From Bacteroidales bacterium (lineage in GTDB: Bacteria > Bacteroidota > Bacteroidia > Bacteroidales > UBA1715): a stretch of DNA of 27,934 bases. The number at the start of each line of letters is the position of its first letter. Positions within the stretch are counted from its first letter, which is position 1. Positions 1 through 7,999 of the stretch are shown piece by piece. Position numbers and translations under genes: made by a program. The DNA lies in contig JAFZTG010000226.1 in NCBI GenBank assembly GCA_017618935.1, positions 1 to 27,934 on the forward strand. The letters run 5' to 3'. The notes under the pieces were generated by a model that was not told the DNA's origin, ran no database searches, and saw only the letters and a program-made list of their open reading frames with translations.

Positions 1-498
1 GTTCAAAATATTGATTACGCAATTTTCTTGTATTCGCCATTAGATAAATTTCTTACCAAAAAAGGGACAGTTTTGTTTAGAGCAAGACAGAATGTAGTTT
101 TAGAGACAGGTTTTTTCACGGCAGCACTTTCAAGACAAAAAGTTGCCTATATGCTAAAAGAAAATAAATCAAAACCAATAGATGAACCTTCTGATATTCA
201 AGGTATCTTAAAAATAAAATACAAGAAAAAATCAAATGACTGGAAAATACAGTTATTAACAGAACTAAATTCTATTTTTCACCTAAATTTAAATAAAGCA
301 ATCGTTGGATTAACTTTTGCAAAAGAAATTACTATTCTGCAGAGCCAATTTGGGACTGGTTTATTTTCTAGGAATGACGTTCTCAAAGTTTTGAAGAAGT
401 ATTCTGTTTCTCGGGTAACTAATATGCTACGTGATTTAGAACAATCGAAAATTCTATCAAAACAGAAGGTTGGTAATAACAATCTATATCATTTTTGA
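1..498 (+). CDS. TIR-like predicted nucleotide-binding protein, C-terminal part (5' truncated by window edge)
   Basis: The frame is open from base 1, so the gene starts outside the window; 165 residues are visible. The opening AIFLYSP, followed by RARQNVVLETGFF and then PSDIQGI, has the pattern of the TIR-like domain of PF10137 (predicted nucleotide-binding / CAP12-type TIR), whose members read roughly 'AI.LLSPDD...ARQNVIFELG.F...PSDL.G'. A helical stretch follows. The last 45 residues (SRNDVLKVLKKYSVSRVTNML onward) look like a small winged helix or other helical domain. Members of this TIR family in prokaryotic immunity bind cyclic nucleotides or cleave NAD+. Whether this one does cannot be judged, because the N-terminal part is missing. 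The DNA is AT-rich and has Lys/Asn-rich codons, unlike the gal operon downstream, which suits an accessory gene. A hairpin terminator follows directly. The family call is from motif memory; the function is inference. Confidence 0.68.
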   Translation, partial: VQNIDYAIFLYSPLDKFLTKKGTVLFRARQNVVLETGFFTAALSRQKVAYMLKENKSKPIDEPSDIQGILKIKYKKKSNDWKIQLLTELNSIFHLNLNKAIVGLTFAKEITILQSQFGTGLFSRNDVLKVLKKYSVSRVTNMLRDLEQSKILSKQKVGNNNLYHF

Positions 499-537
499 AT
501 AAAATGCATAAATTAACGTTAGTTCAAAGATGTACAA

Positions 538-568
538 AAGGGATTTCCGCAAGGGAGTCCCTTATTTT
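538..568 (+). terminator. Hairpin terminator after TIR-like gene
   Basis: The outer stem is AAGGGA (538-543) with TCCCTT (558-563). The inner stem is TTCC (545-548) with GGGA (553-556), one G-U pair, closed by a GCAA (GNRA) tetraloop. ATTTT follows. It lies 40 bases after the stop of the upstream gene and before the promoter of the next one. Confidence 0.6.
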
Positions 569-601
569 GTGCATGCAATAGCAGAATTCAGGAAAATCGT
601 A

Positions 602-609
602 TATCTTTG
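602..609 (+). promoter_or_regulatory. Bacteroidota -7 promoter element (TATCTTTG)
   Basis: TATCTTTG matches the Bacteroidota primary-sigma -7 consensus TAnnTTTG exactly and lies 28 bases upstream of the ORF6N start. No clear -33 TTTG was found at the usual spacing. Confidence 0.6.
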
Positions 610-636
610 CATTATAATCAAACATAAAAAGGTTAA

Positions 637-1179
637 ATGCAAATGATTAAAATTGAAGATGTGCAGGACAAGGTCTTGCAACTTCGTAACGAGAACGTAA
701 TTATTGACAGTGATGTGGCTACGCTGTATGGCGTGCTAACAAAGGAAATTAATCAAGCAGTTAAAAACAATCCACAAAAATTCCCAGATGGCTATGTTTT
801 TAGATTGACAAAAGATGAAAAATCCGAGGTGGTCAAAAATTTTGACCACCTTAACGGTTTGAAATACAGTAAGATAGAACCAATCGCCTTTACAGAGCGG
901 GGTTTATACATGCTTGCCACCATACTCAAAGGCGAACGTGCGGTGCAAACAACATTGCTCATAATCGAAACTTTTGTGAAAATTCGTGAATTGTCGAGAA
1001 CCATTGCCGCCTTGCCGCAAACGGAAGACAAATCCGCACAAAAATCCCTTATGCAGAAAGGTGGTGAAATCATTTCCGACATTCTTGGCAATGACCTCAA
1101 TCCAACGGAATCGGAAACCGAACTAGAACTGAATTTTGCAATGTTGAAACTGAAACATAAGGTTGTTCGGAAAAAATAA
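637..1179 (+). CDS. ORF6N domain DNA-binding protein
   Basis: This 180-residue protein carries the ORF6N domain (PF10543) at about residues 8-95. The recognisable core is VIIDSDVATLYGVLTKEINQAVKNN followed by FPDGYVFRLTKDE, then a conserved AFTERGLYMLATIL stretch. ORF6N domains occur in phage anti-repressor-like proteins and as stand-alone genes in many Bacteroidota genomes, where they probably bind DNA; the target is unknown. The C-terminal 80 residues are helical and charged. A second ATG at 643 is an equally possible start; AAAAAGG just upstream could serve either. The gene is monocistronic, with its own -7 element and no close neighbour. Its presence beside a TIR-like gene suggests an accessory segment, but no phage structural or integrase gene is visible. 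Confidence 0.88.
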   Translation: MQMIKIEDVQDKVLQLRNENVIIDSDVATLYGVLTKEINQAVKNNPQKFPDGYVFRLTKDEKSEVVKNFDHLNGLKYSKIEPIAFTERGLYMLATILKGERAVQTTLLIIETFVKIRELSRTIAALPQTEDKSAQKSLMQKGGEIISDILGNDLNPTESETELELNFAMLKLKHKVVRKK

Positions 1180-1259
1180 TACCTCTGCAAAATTGGTATT
1201 TTGTGAATGTCGAGGGGAAATGGTGAATGTTTCGGTGCAATAACGATGGTGAGGGTTCT

Positions 1260-1287
1260 GTAGAGACGGTGTGCACACCGTCTCTAC
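1260..1287. repeat. 28-bp palindromic repeat, copy 1
   Basis: A perfect 28-bp palindrome with arms GTAGAGACGGTGTG and CACACCGTCTCTAC. It shares its outer arms (GTAGAGAC...GTCTCTAC) and exact length with copies at 10567, 23268 and 23319, and more loosely with one at 10619. The inner bases differ between copies but stay self-complementary. Confidence 0.85.
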
Positions 1288-1353
1288 TAACAACCATCAC
1301 GGAAAATGAAGAAACACGGTACGTTTACATAATTCCGTGATAAAAAATCGTAG

Positions 1354-1380
1354 GGCTGTCACATTGTGGCAGCCTTTTTT
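1354..1380 (+). terminator. Strong intrinsic terminator
   Basis: The stem GGCTGTCAC (1354-1362) pairs with GTGGCAGCC (1366-1374), with one G-U pair, around an ATT loop, and six T follow (1375-1380). A run of A before the stem would let it work on the other strand too. It lies 174 bases after the ORF6N stop and isolates the gal operon from upstream transcription. Confidence 0.8.
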
Positions 1381-1400
1381 GGTGCAATCAGGTAGTTGTA

Positions 1401-1429
1401 GCAGATTCCTCCCTTCGGTCGGAATGACG
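1401..1429 (-). repeat. Dispersed 'GTCATYYCGA' repeat, copy 1
   Basis: Read on the minus strand this is CGTCATTCCGACCGAAGGGA followed by GGAATCTGC. It resembles the element at 23190-23219 on the plus strand in sequence and length: GTCATnnCGAnCGnAGnGAGnnATCT in both. It sits in non-coding DNA. The inner arms (cctcccttcgg/ccgaaggga type) can form a short hairpin. Confidence 0.6.
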
Positions 1430-1612
1430 GGGCTGGTGGGAGGATATAAGGAAAGAAAGAGAAAATGGCTTATTTTTCAATGAGAATTTTTCTTTTTACG
1501 TTTTCTTTTAGCACGTTTTATTTTTTTTTGTATCTTGTCTCCACGTTGTTTGTATGATTAATTATTTGATACTCAATTAAATATACAATAGATAAATTAA
1601 AGTATAGTGTAT

Positions 1613-2755
1613 ATGTTACAAGAAGTACGGGCAAAATTTTTAGATTTGTTTTCGTCCTCTCCGCGTCTTTTTTGTTCTCCGGGAAGAATAAACATTATTG
1701 GCGAGCACACCGATTACAACGAAGGATTCGTGCTTCCTGCGGCAATTGACAAAGAACTGTATTTTGCTGTCGCTCCCAATTCGTGTGGAAAATTCCGTTT
1801 TTATGCATATAACTTACAGGAATACAAGGAATTCGATTCAATAGAACATTCTCAAAAACAGTTGTGGGAAAACTATCTTTTAGGTGTTGTTTCGCAAATG
1901 AGGAAAACAGGGAAAAGCGTTCCTTCCGTTGACGTAGTGTTTGGAGGCACAATACCTTGGGGTGCTGGATTATCGTCATCGGCTGCTTTGGAATGTGGCT
2001 TTGCATACGCATTGAACGAAATTTTCTCGTTAGGTTTTTCAAAACTTGAGTTGGTGAAATTATCCCAAATGGTTGAACACGAGTCAATTGGTGTAAATTG
2101 TGGTATCATGGACCAATTTGCCGTCATGTTTGGGAAAAAGAATCACGTCATTCAATTGGACTGTCGTTCTTTGGAATATGCCTACTTCCCTTGGAATGTT
2201 GAGGGATACACACTATTATTATGCAATAGTGGCGTGAAACATTCGCTTGCCTCATCGGAATACAACGTTCGTCGCCGCGAGTGTGAAGAAGGCGCTTCTG
2301 TTGTTTCAAAACACGAGGAAGCAATTCGTTCGCTACGAGACGTCAAATTGGAGCAACTTGAGAAATATGCTTCAGAAATGCATGGAAAAACCTATCAGCG
2401 CTGTCGTTACGTCCTTGAAGAAAACGAGCGTGTGCAACAAATGGGGAAAGCATTGTCGGACGGTGACGCAAAGCAAGTCAGGACATTATTGTTTTCGGCA
2501 CACAATGGTATGAGCCGCGAATACGAGGCAAGTTGCGTGGAAATTGACGAAATGGTTGATATAGCCCGTTCGTGCAATGGAGTTGCGGGTTCCAGAATAA
2601 CTGGCGGTGGCTTTGGTGGCTGCACGATTTCTCTTGTGGAACGCTCAGCCGTTGACAATTTCAAAAAACAAATCACTTCAAAATATTACGAAAAACACAA
2701 TATACAACCGTCATTTATGGAAGTTGTGATAGGTGACGGGACACATGAATTGTAA
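1613..2755 (+). CDS. galK: Galactokinase
   Basis: GalK phosphorylates alpha-D-galactose with ATP to galactose 1-phosphate in the cytoplasm, the first committed Leloir step. The 380-residue product has the GHMP-kinase layout in order: the galactokinase signature SPGRINIIGEHTDYNEGFVLP near the N-terminus, the glycine/serine-rich ATP loop GAGLSSSAALE at about residue 115, the catalytic-base region GIMDQF, and the C-terminal motif 3 SRITGGGFGGC. Length is normal for the family. I chose ATG 1613 because the GTG six bases upstream adds only two residues and has no better ribosome site. It is the first gene of galK-galT-SSF-galM, with galT beginning four bases after its stop. Confidence 0.96.
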   Translation: MLQEVRAKFLDLFSSSPRLFCSPGRINIIGEHTDYNEGFVLPAAIDKELYFAVAPNSCGKFRFYAYNLQEYKEFDSIEHSQKQLWENYLLGVVSQMRKTGKSVPSVDVVFGGTIPWGAGLSSSAALECGFAYALNEIFSLGFSKLELVKLSQMVEHESIGVNCGIMDQFAVMFGKKNHVIQLDCRSLEYAYFPWNVEGYTLLLCNSGVKHSLASSEYNVRRRECEEGASVVSKHEEAIRSLRDVKLEQLEKYASEMHGKTYQRCRYVLEENERVQQMGKALSDGDAKQVRTLLFSAHNGMSREYEASCVEIDEMVDIARSCNGVAGSRITGGGFGGCTISLVERSAVDNFKKQITSKYYEKHNIQPSFMEVVIGDGTHEL

Positions 2756-2759
2756 AATT

Positions 2760-3803
2760 ATGGAACACTTCGATATAGCAAACAACACGCATCGCCGTTT
2801 TAACCCGCTCATTGGAGAGTGGATGCTCGTTTCGCCTCATCGTGGCAAACGACCTTGGCTTGGGCAACAGGAAACACCGGCACAACAACAGTTGCCAGAA
2901 TATGACGCACATTGTTATCTGTGTCCGGGAAACGAACGTGCAGGAGGAGTAAAAAATCCTCAATATCGCTCACCTTTCGTGTTCACCAACGACTTTAGCG
3001 CCATTACGCCAAACATTTCTGACGGAAACATCAATGACGGATTGTTTCAGGCAAAAAGCGAGAAAGGCATTTGCCGCGTCATCTGTTTCTCGCCTTATCA
3101 CAACAAAACCATCCCACAATTGTCAACTGGCGAAGTGTTTCAGGTAGTGCAACTTTGGCAGAAAGAATGTGCCGAGTTGGGGGCGAAGGAGTTCATCAAC
3201 CATATTCAGATTTTTGAAAACAAAGGTGCCGCAATGGGTTGCAGCAATCCTCACCCTCATTGTCAGATTTGGGCGCAACAATCTGTTCCTGAAATAGTTA
3301 CCAAAGAAGACGAAAATCAAAAATCATATTTTGAAAAGAATGGCACAATTTTGTTGCAAGATTACGTAAACCAAGAATTAGAGAAAAAAGAACGCATCGT
3401 TTTTGAATCGAAACATTTTGTTGCACTTGTGCCGTTTTGGGCAACGTGGCCGTTTGAAGTTATGATTTTACCCAAAAACTCAAAACCGTCGATTTTGAAT
3501 TTTAATGATGAAGAGTTACGTGATTTTGCAGAAATGTACCGCATTGTCACGTGCAAATACGACAATTTATTCCAAACGTCATTCCCTTATTCAGCGGGAA
3601 TACATCAAGCTCCAACAGATGGAGAAAATCACGATTATTGGACGTTTCACATGCATTTTTATCCGCCGTTGTTTCGCTCGGCTACGGTGAAAAAATTCAT
3701 GGTAGGTTACGAAATGCTTGCCGAACCCCAGCGTGACATTACCGCCGAACAAAGTGCCGAACGGCTACGTCAGTTGGGAATTGTACATTACACAATGGTA
3801 TAA
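2760..3803 (+). CDS. galT: Galactose-1-phosphate uridylyltransferase
   Basis: GalT exchanges UMP between UDP-glucose and galactose 1-phosphate. The 347-residue product begins MEHFDIANNTHRRFNPLIGE, the usual GalT N-terminus. It contains the CYLCPGN metal-ligand pair, the catalytic NPHPH motif (in GCSNPHPHCQIWAQ, where the second His of HPH is the uridylylated nucleophile), and the C-terminal HMHFYPP metal-ligand region. The open frame extends back to a GTG at 2733 and an ATG at 2745, both overlapping galK. ATG 2760 matches the family N-terminus and sits four bases after the galK stop. Eighteen bases separate it from the transporter gene. Confidence 0.96.
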   Translation: MEHFDIANNTHRRFNPLIGEWMLVSPHRGKRPWLGQQETPAQQQLPEYDAHCYLCPGNERAGGVKNPQYRSPFVFTNDFSAITPNISDGNINDGLFQAKSEKGICRVICFSPYHNKTIPQLSTGEVFQVVQLWQKECAELGAKEFINHIQIFENKGAAMGCSNPHPHCQIWAQQSVPEIVTKEDENQKSYFEKNGTILLQDYVNQELEKKERIVFESKHFVALVPFWATWPFEVMILPKNSKPSILNFNDEELRDFAEMYRIVTCKYDNLFQTSFPYSAGIHQAPTDGENHDYWTFHMHFYPPLFRSATVKKFMVGYEMLAEPQRDITAEQSAERLRQLGIVHYTMV

Positions 3804-3821
3804 ACAAAAATTAATGAATTT

Positions 3822-5444
3822 ATGGAAACATTCGGAACACTTGATTATGTAATTGTAGCACTTTATGCAGTGATGATTATTGGTCTCGGCATTTTCTTTT
3901 CTCGTTCAAAAGGGAAAGAAAAAAGTGCAGAGGATTATTTCCTGGCAGGAAAATCCTTGCCTTGGTGGGCCATAGGCGCTTCGCTCATTGCGGCAAATAT
4001 CTCGGCAGAGCAATACATTGGAATGTCGGGTTCAGGTTTTGCAGGCGGTTTGGCGATAGCTTCCTACGAATTTATGGCAGCACTGACCTTGGTGATTGTC
4101 GGGAAATTTTTTCTTCCCATTTTCATAAAACAAGGAATATACACTATTCCTGAATTTGTAGAGAAACGATTTTCTGCAAATCTGAAAACTATCTTAGCCG
4201 TCTTTTGGCTGGCACTATTTATTTTTGTCAATCTTACATCAATTTTGTTTCTTGGAGGAAAGGCCATCGATACCATTGTCGGTTCCGGTGACGGAAGTCT
4301 CATAATGCCCGCAATCATAATTCTGGCCTTGGTGGCAGTCGCCTACTCGTTATATGGCGGACTTTCGGCAGTGGCGTGGACCGATGTCATTCAGGTGATA
4401 TTACTGGTTCTTGGCGGCATTATCACCACCATCTTTGCACTGAAAGCAGTAACGCCCGAATCATCTGTTGTGAGCGGCATAGAACACATTGCCGATGTTG
4501 CAAGCGACAAATTCGATTTGATTCTTTCACGTGACAATCCAGAATATTCAAACCTTCCGGGCATTTACGTGCTTATTGGCGGCTTATGGGTTGCAAACTT
4601 GTATTATTGGGGATTCAATCAGTACATTATACAACGTACATTGGCTGCGAAATCAATTTCAGAGGCACAACACGGAATTATTTTCGCTGCATTTCTCAAA
4701 ATGTTGATACCATTTATTATTGTAATTCCTGGCATTATTGCGTGGGTTATGTACAGCGAAGGGTTTGCCAGTGCCGCCGACGCGTTTGAATTATCTGACG
4801 GTTCGTTGAACAACGACAAGGCGTTCCCTTGGCTTATAAGCACCTTGCTTCCTTCGGGACTGAAAGGTCTTGTGCTCGCCGCACTTGCTGCAGCAATAAT
4901 TTCTTCTCTTGCCTCAATGTTGAATTCCATTTCAACAATTTTCACAATGGATATTTACAAACCTTACGTCAATCCTAATGCTGATTCAAAACGTTATGTG
5001 AACGTAGGGCGAATCACAGCCCTCGTCTCGCTTGTTGTTGCGGTAGCTCTCTCGCCACTGTTAAGCAGTATGGATCAAATGTTCCAATATATTCAAGAAT
5101 ATACGGGATTGGTAAGTCCCGGCATTTTAGCGGTGTTCATTCTTGGCTTGTTTTGGAAAAAAGCCACAAACAAAGGGGCTATCTGGGGAATTATTCTTTC
5201 TATACCTATTGCATTGGCATTCAAGATTTTACCATTTGAAATGCCATTTATGGACCAAATGTTCTATACATTTATCATTACAATGGTAATTATAATGATG
5301 ATTAGTCTGACTTCGTGCGAAACCGAAGACGACGAGCGTTGCATCCCATTGACGGCCGATTTGTTCAAGACCGACAAGGTGTTCAACGTTTGTGCATACA
5401 CAATTTGTATTCTATTGGTTGTTATCTATTCCATTTTCTTTTAA
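3822..5444 (+). CDS. SSF-family Na+/sugar symporter (SGLT type, probably galactose/glucose)
   Basis: A 540-residue inner-membrane protein of the sodium:solute symporter family (PF00474). It begins with a membrane helix (LDYVIVALYAVMIIGLGIFF), followed by the family's SAEDYFLAGKSLPWW loop and the Na+-site region IAANISAEQYIGMSGSGF. About 14 hydrophobic segments follow, and the C-terminus ends in a membrane helix. SGLT-type signs include the YGGLSAVAWTDVIQ stretch and LVLAALAAAIISSLASMLNS near helix 8. It lies between galT and galM, with 18- and 19-base gaps, so galactose (or another sugar feeding the Leloir pathway) is the likely substrate. That specificity is inferred from context. Confidence 0.9.
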   Translation: METFGTLDYVIVALYAVMIIGLGIFFSRSKGKEKSAEDYFLAGKSLPWWAIGASLIAANISAEQYIGMSGSGFAGGLAIASYEFMAALTLVIVGKFFLPIFIKQGIYTIPEFVEKRFSANLKTILAVFWLALFIFVNLTSILFLGGKAIDTIVGSGDGSLIMPAIIILALVAVAYSLYGGLSAVAWTDVIQVILLVLGGIITTIFALKAVTPESSVVSGIEHIADVASDKFDLILSRDNPEYSNLPGIYVLIGGLWVANLYYWGFNQYIIQRTLAAKSISEAQHGIIFAAFLKMLIPFIIVIPGIIAWVMYSEGFASAADAFELSDGSLNNDKAFPWLISTLLPSGLKGLVLAALAAAIISSLASMLNSISTIFTMDIYKPYVNPNADSKRYVNVGRITALVSLVVAVALSPLLSSMDQMFQYIQEYTGLVSPGILAVFILGLFWKKATNKGAIWGIILSIPIALAFKILPFEMPFMDQMFYTFIITMVIIMMISLTSCETEDDERCIPLTADLFKTDKVFNVCAYTICILLVVIYSIFF

Positions 5445-5463
5445 CTTTTAATTCTTCATTTCA

Positions 5464-6483
5464 ATGGATTCAGAATTATATGGATATTTACCTGACGGCA
5501 AGGAAGTGTCACGTTTTACAATAACAAACAAAAACGGTGTTTCGTTGTCGGCCATAAACTATGGCGGAATCATTACTTCCATAATGACACCCGATAAAGA
5601 GGGTAAATTTGGCAACATTCTCTTTTCTTACGACACATTGGAACAATATCTTGCCGATACAAGCTACGTTGGAGCCGTCATAGGGCGCTGTGCAAATAGA
5701 ATAGCAGGAGCAAGTTTCATTCTTGATGGAAAGCAATTCAATCTTACGAAAAATGAGGGCGAAAATTCGCTGCACGGAGGGAAAAAAGGTTTTAATACCA
5801 AATGGTGGCATATTCAGGAAAAACGTGTCCGCGAAGGGAATGCTCTCCGCCTCACCGCATCAAGCCTTGACGGAGAAGAAGGCTATCCGGGGAAATTGAA
5901 TATGGAGATTTTGTATATTCTGACCGAGAACGATGAACTTGTTATTCGCTATAATGCCGTCAGCAATAAAAAAACTGTTGTAAATCTTACAAGCCACATG
6001 TATTTCAACCTCTCGGTAGGAAGCGACGCAACCATCGAAAATCATATTCTGCAAGTAAAAACGAATTATTTCTTACGTATCAATGAGCAAAAAATTCCTA
6101 CTGGCGATTTTTTGTCTGTTGAGGGCACCCCGCTTGATTTTCGTCAACCCAAGCATATATGCGAAGGATTAGATTGTTCTTATGAGCAAATTGCTCTTAC
6201 ACAAGGAATTGACCATTGTTATGTGGTACCTACGTCAAAAGATTTTGTGGTGCATTATGAAGACGAGAAAACTGGTAGAATACTTGAAATCACTACTCGA
6301 GAACCAGGTATTCAAGTGTATTCAGGAAATTTTCTTTCAAAACAGAAGTACGGCGGCATAGCGTTTGAACCGCAACATTTTCCCGACACCGTACATCATA
6401 AAAACTTTCCAACAGTTGAATTACGTTCTGGTCAAACGTATTACTCGGAAACAGTATATTCCTTCAAAGTACAAGAAGAATAA
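5464..6483 (+). CDS. galM: Aldose 1-epimerase (galactose mutarotase)
   Basis: GalM interconverts beta- and alpha-D-galactose so that galactokinase receives its alpha anomer. The 339-residue product shows the family's GRCANRIAGASF stretch, NSLHGGKKGFNTKWW (first His), LTSHMYFNLS (catalytic His region), GIDHCYVV, and the C-terminal FEPQHFPD with a VELRSGQTY Glu-containing end. There is no signal peptide, so it acts in the cytoplasm. It is the last gene of the gal operon. No terminator was seen after it, and the metK promoter starts 62 bases downstream. Confidence 0.95.
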   Translation: MDSELYGYLPDGKEVSRFTITNKNGVSLSAINYGGIITSIMTPDKEGKFGNILFSYDTLEQYLADTSYVGAVIGRCANRIAGASFILDGKQFNLTKNEGENSLHGGKKGFNTKWWHIQEKRVREGNALRLTASSLDGEEGYPGKLNMEILYILTENDELVIRYNAVSNKKTVVNLTSHMYFNLSVGSDATIENHILQVKTNYFLRINEQKIPTGDFLSVEGTPLDFRQPKHICEGLDCSYEQIALTQGIDHCYVVPTSKDFVVHYEDEKTGRILEITTREPGIQVYSGNFLSKQKYGGIAFEPQHFPDTVHHKNFPTVELRSGQTYYSETVYSFKVQEE

Positions 6484-6545
6484 CTGAACTCAGACAAAAA
6501 TGAAATAAAATCTTGCTTATGCGAGTAATATTTCAAAATATGTCG

Positions 6546-6553
6546 TACATTTG
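6546..6553 (+). promoter_or_regulatory. Bacteroidota -7 promoter element (TACATTTG) for metK
   Basis: An exact match to TAnnTTTG. A start site about seven bases downstream would place the transcript 5' end near 6559-6562, immediately before the first base-paired base of the riboswitch (6564). That position supports both calls. No clear -33 element was found. Confidence 0.65.
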
Positions 6554-6561
6554 CCATCGTC

Positions 6562-6613
6562 AAGTGGAAAGATTTGAGTTGATTGCAACCACACAAAAAA
6601 ATGCTAAAACAGC
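6562..6613 (+). promoter_or_regulatory. SAM-II-type riboswitch (S-adenosylmethionine pseudoknot aptamer) in metK leader
   Basis: The P1 stem is GTGG (6564-6567) with CCAC (6589-6592). The loop carries the SAM-II hallmarks GATTTGA (6571-6577) and ATTGCA (6582-6587), and the 3' strand is A-rich with GCTAAAA (6603-6609). The H-type pseudoknot closes by GTTG (6578-6581) with CAGC (6610-6613), one G-U pair, and GCA (6585-6587) with TGC (6602-6604). This arrangement matches SAM-II as I know it from alphaproteobacterial met genes and the metagenomic crystal structure, with the helix bases changed but still paired. The next gene encodes SAM synthetase, the expected feedback target. The aptamer ends 54 bases before the metK ATG. 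Confidence 0.85.
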
Positions 6614-6627
6614 AAGTGCTGCATTTT
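6598..6627 (+). promoter_or_regulatory. Alternative hairpin competing with the SAM-II pseudoknot
   Basis: AAAATGC (6598-6604) is perfectly complementary to GCATTTT (6621-6627), and AGC (6611-6613) pairs with GCT (6618-6620) across an AAGT loop. Both 5' strands include bases used by the pseudoknot (6602-6604 and 6610-6613), so the two folds exclude each other. A T-rich stretch follows to the start codon. This is a candidate expression platform; that role is inference. Confidence 0.45.
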
Positions 6628-6667
6628 ACCATTCTTTCTCATTGTTTTATTATTAAAAATTTAAACT

Positions 6668-7933
6668 ATGGGATATTTATTCACATCAGAATCAGTTTCA
6701 GAAGGTCATCCTGACAAGGTTGCCGATCAGATTTCGGACGCTGTACTCGATGCCTATTTAAGTCAAGATCCAACTTCAAAAGTTGCGTGCGAAACGCTGG
6801 TAACCACGGGTTTGACGGTGTTAGCTGGCGAAATCAAGAGCAAAGGCGTGGTTGACGTACAAGAAGTTGCTCGCAAAGTCATCAATCAGATTGGGTACAA
6901 CAAGTCGGAATATCAGTTTGACGGTAATTCGTGCGGAATCCTTTCTGCGCTTCACGCTCAGTCGGCCGACATAAATCAGGGTGTGGAACGTGCCAACCCC
7001 GAAGATCAAGGTGCTGGCGACCAAGGAATGATGTTCGGTTACGCAATCGACGAAACCGAGAATTATATGCCGTTGACATTGGACATCGCTCACCGTTTGT
7101 TGGAAAAACTTGCCGAAGTGCGCAAGGCAGGACGCGTGATGAAATATCTTCGTCCAGACTCTAAATCGCAAGTTACAATTGAATATGATTCAAAAACGAA
7201 TCAGGCACAACGAATCGACACTATCGTGATTTCTACGCAACACGACGATTTTGGCATTTCCGACGAAGAGACACAGACAAAAATTGCCGAAGACCTACGC
7301 AAATATGTCATCAAACCTGTTCGTTTGAGTTATCCGAAACGTTTGCACAAACTTTTTGACCAGGATTTCAAACTGATGGTGAATCCTACGGGTAAGTTCG
7401 TCATTGGCGGTCCTCATGGTGACACTGGTTTGACAGGTCGCAAAATCATAGTTGACACTTACGGAGGTCGTGGAGCCCACGGTGGTGGTGCATTCTCGGG
7501 AAAAGATTCGTCGAAAGTTGACCGTAGTGCGGCATACGCAGCCCGTCACATTGCCAAAAATCTTGTTGCTGCCGGCATTGCACGTGAATGTTTGGTACAA
7601 GTTTCCTACGCTATTGGTGTGGCAAAACCTGTGAACGTTTATGTGAACACTTACGGCACCTGTCGCGTGAAAAAAGCCGACGGCAAGAAATATACCGATG
7701 AAGAAATAGCAAACGTAGTGGCAAAACTCTTCGACTTACGACCAATTGCCATTGTAAAACGTTTTGGGTTGACGAATCCAATCTTCCAACCAACAGCATC
7801 GTATGGTCATTTTGGTAGAAAACCAGAAATGAAAGAAGTTGCCATCAATGGCAAGACGAAAAAGGTTCAATTCTTTGGTTGGGAATTGCTTGATTACGTT
7901 GAAAAAATCAAGAAAGAGTTTGGCTTGAAATAA
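6668..7933 (+). CDS. metK: S-adenosylmethionine synthetase (methionine adenosyltransferase)
   Basis: MetK makes S-adenosylmethionine from methionine and ATP, releasing phosphate and pyrophosphate. The 421-residue cytoplasmic protein has the signature motifs in order: [18 protein letters not shown] (active-site His/Asp near the N-terminus), [25 protein letters not shown], and the P-loop-like GGGAFSGKD with the [12 protein letters not shown] lysine/arginine stretch. Length fits the slightly long Bacteroidota form. ATG 6668 begins [17 protein letters not shown], the normal family start, and the site upstream is AT-rich without a Shine-Dalgarno, as usual in this phylum. It is monocistronic, under its own promoter and riboswitch, with a terminator 25 bases after the stop. 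Confidence 0.97.
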   Translation: MGYLFTSESVSEGHPDKVADQISDAVLDAYLSQDPTSKVACETLVTTGLTVLAGEIKSKGVVDVQEVARKVINQIGYNKSEYQFDGNSCGILSALHAQSADINQGVERANPEDQGAGDQGMMFGYAIDETENYMPLTLDIAHRLLEKLAEVRKAGRVMKYLRPDSKSQVTIEYDSKTNQAQRIDTIVISTQHDDFGISDEETQTKIAEDLRKYVIKPVRLSYPKRLHKLFDQDFKLMVNPTGKFVIGGPHGDTGLTGRKIIVDTYGGRGAHGGGAFSGKDSSKVDRSAAYAARHIAKNLVAAGIARECLVQVSYAIGVAKPVNVYVNTYGTCRVKKADGKKYTDEEIANVVAKLFDLRPIAIVKRFGLTNPIFQPTASYGHFGRKPEMKEVAINGKTKKVQFFGWELLDYVEKIKKEFGLK

Positions 7934-7957
7934 TTGAAAATGCGTTGATAAAAAAAG

Positions 7958-7997
7958 AAAGGGCTGTCAAATCACTATTGACAGCCCTTACTTTTTT
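7958..7997. terminator. Strong bidirectional terminator between metK and the convergent gene
   Basis: AAGGGCTGTCAA (7959-7970) pairs perfectly with TTGACAGCCCTT (7978-7989) around a 7-base loop. A-rich sequence precedes it and CTTTTTT follows, so it can end transcription of metK from the left and of the minus-strand gene from the right. Confidence 0.88.
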
Positions 7998-7999
7998 AA

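Larger units (their letters stand above)
1180..1612. other. Non-coding region upstream of the gal operon
   Basis: This stretch of about 430 bases holds no convincing gene. It contains a small inverted repeat AATACC/GGTATT (1178-1183 with 1195-1200), a 28-bp palindrome (1260-1287), a strong terminator (1354-1380), a dispersed repeat (1401-1429) and then a T-rich stretch to the galK start. No perfect TAnnTTTG element was found before galK. TTTG at 1549-1552 could be a -33 element, but no partner is clear. Confidence 0.7.

Noticed and set aside
637..1179. A prophage remnant suggested by the ORF6N domain
   Set aside because: Stand-alone ORF6N genes are common in Bacteroidota, and no integrase, attachment-site repeat or structural phage gene is visible nearby.
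1465..1557. A 30-codon hydrophobic frame (MAYFSMRIFLFTFSF...) after a purine-rich AAGGAAAGAAAG site
   Set aside because: T-rich DNA readily gives Phe/Leu-rich frames; it is very short and has no promoter or family support, although it sits in the otherwise empty gal upstream region.
2733..2759. Upstream GTG (2733) and ATG (2745) starts for galT overlapping galK
   Set aside because: They add residues not seen at the GalT family N-terminus; MEHFDIANNTHRR at 2760 fits and leaves a normal four-base gap.
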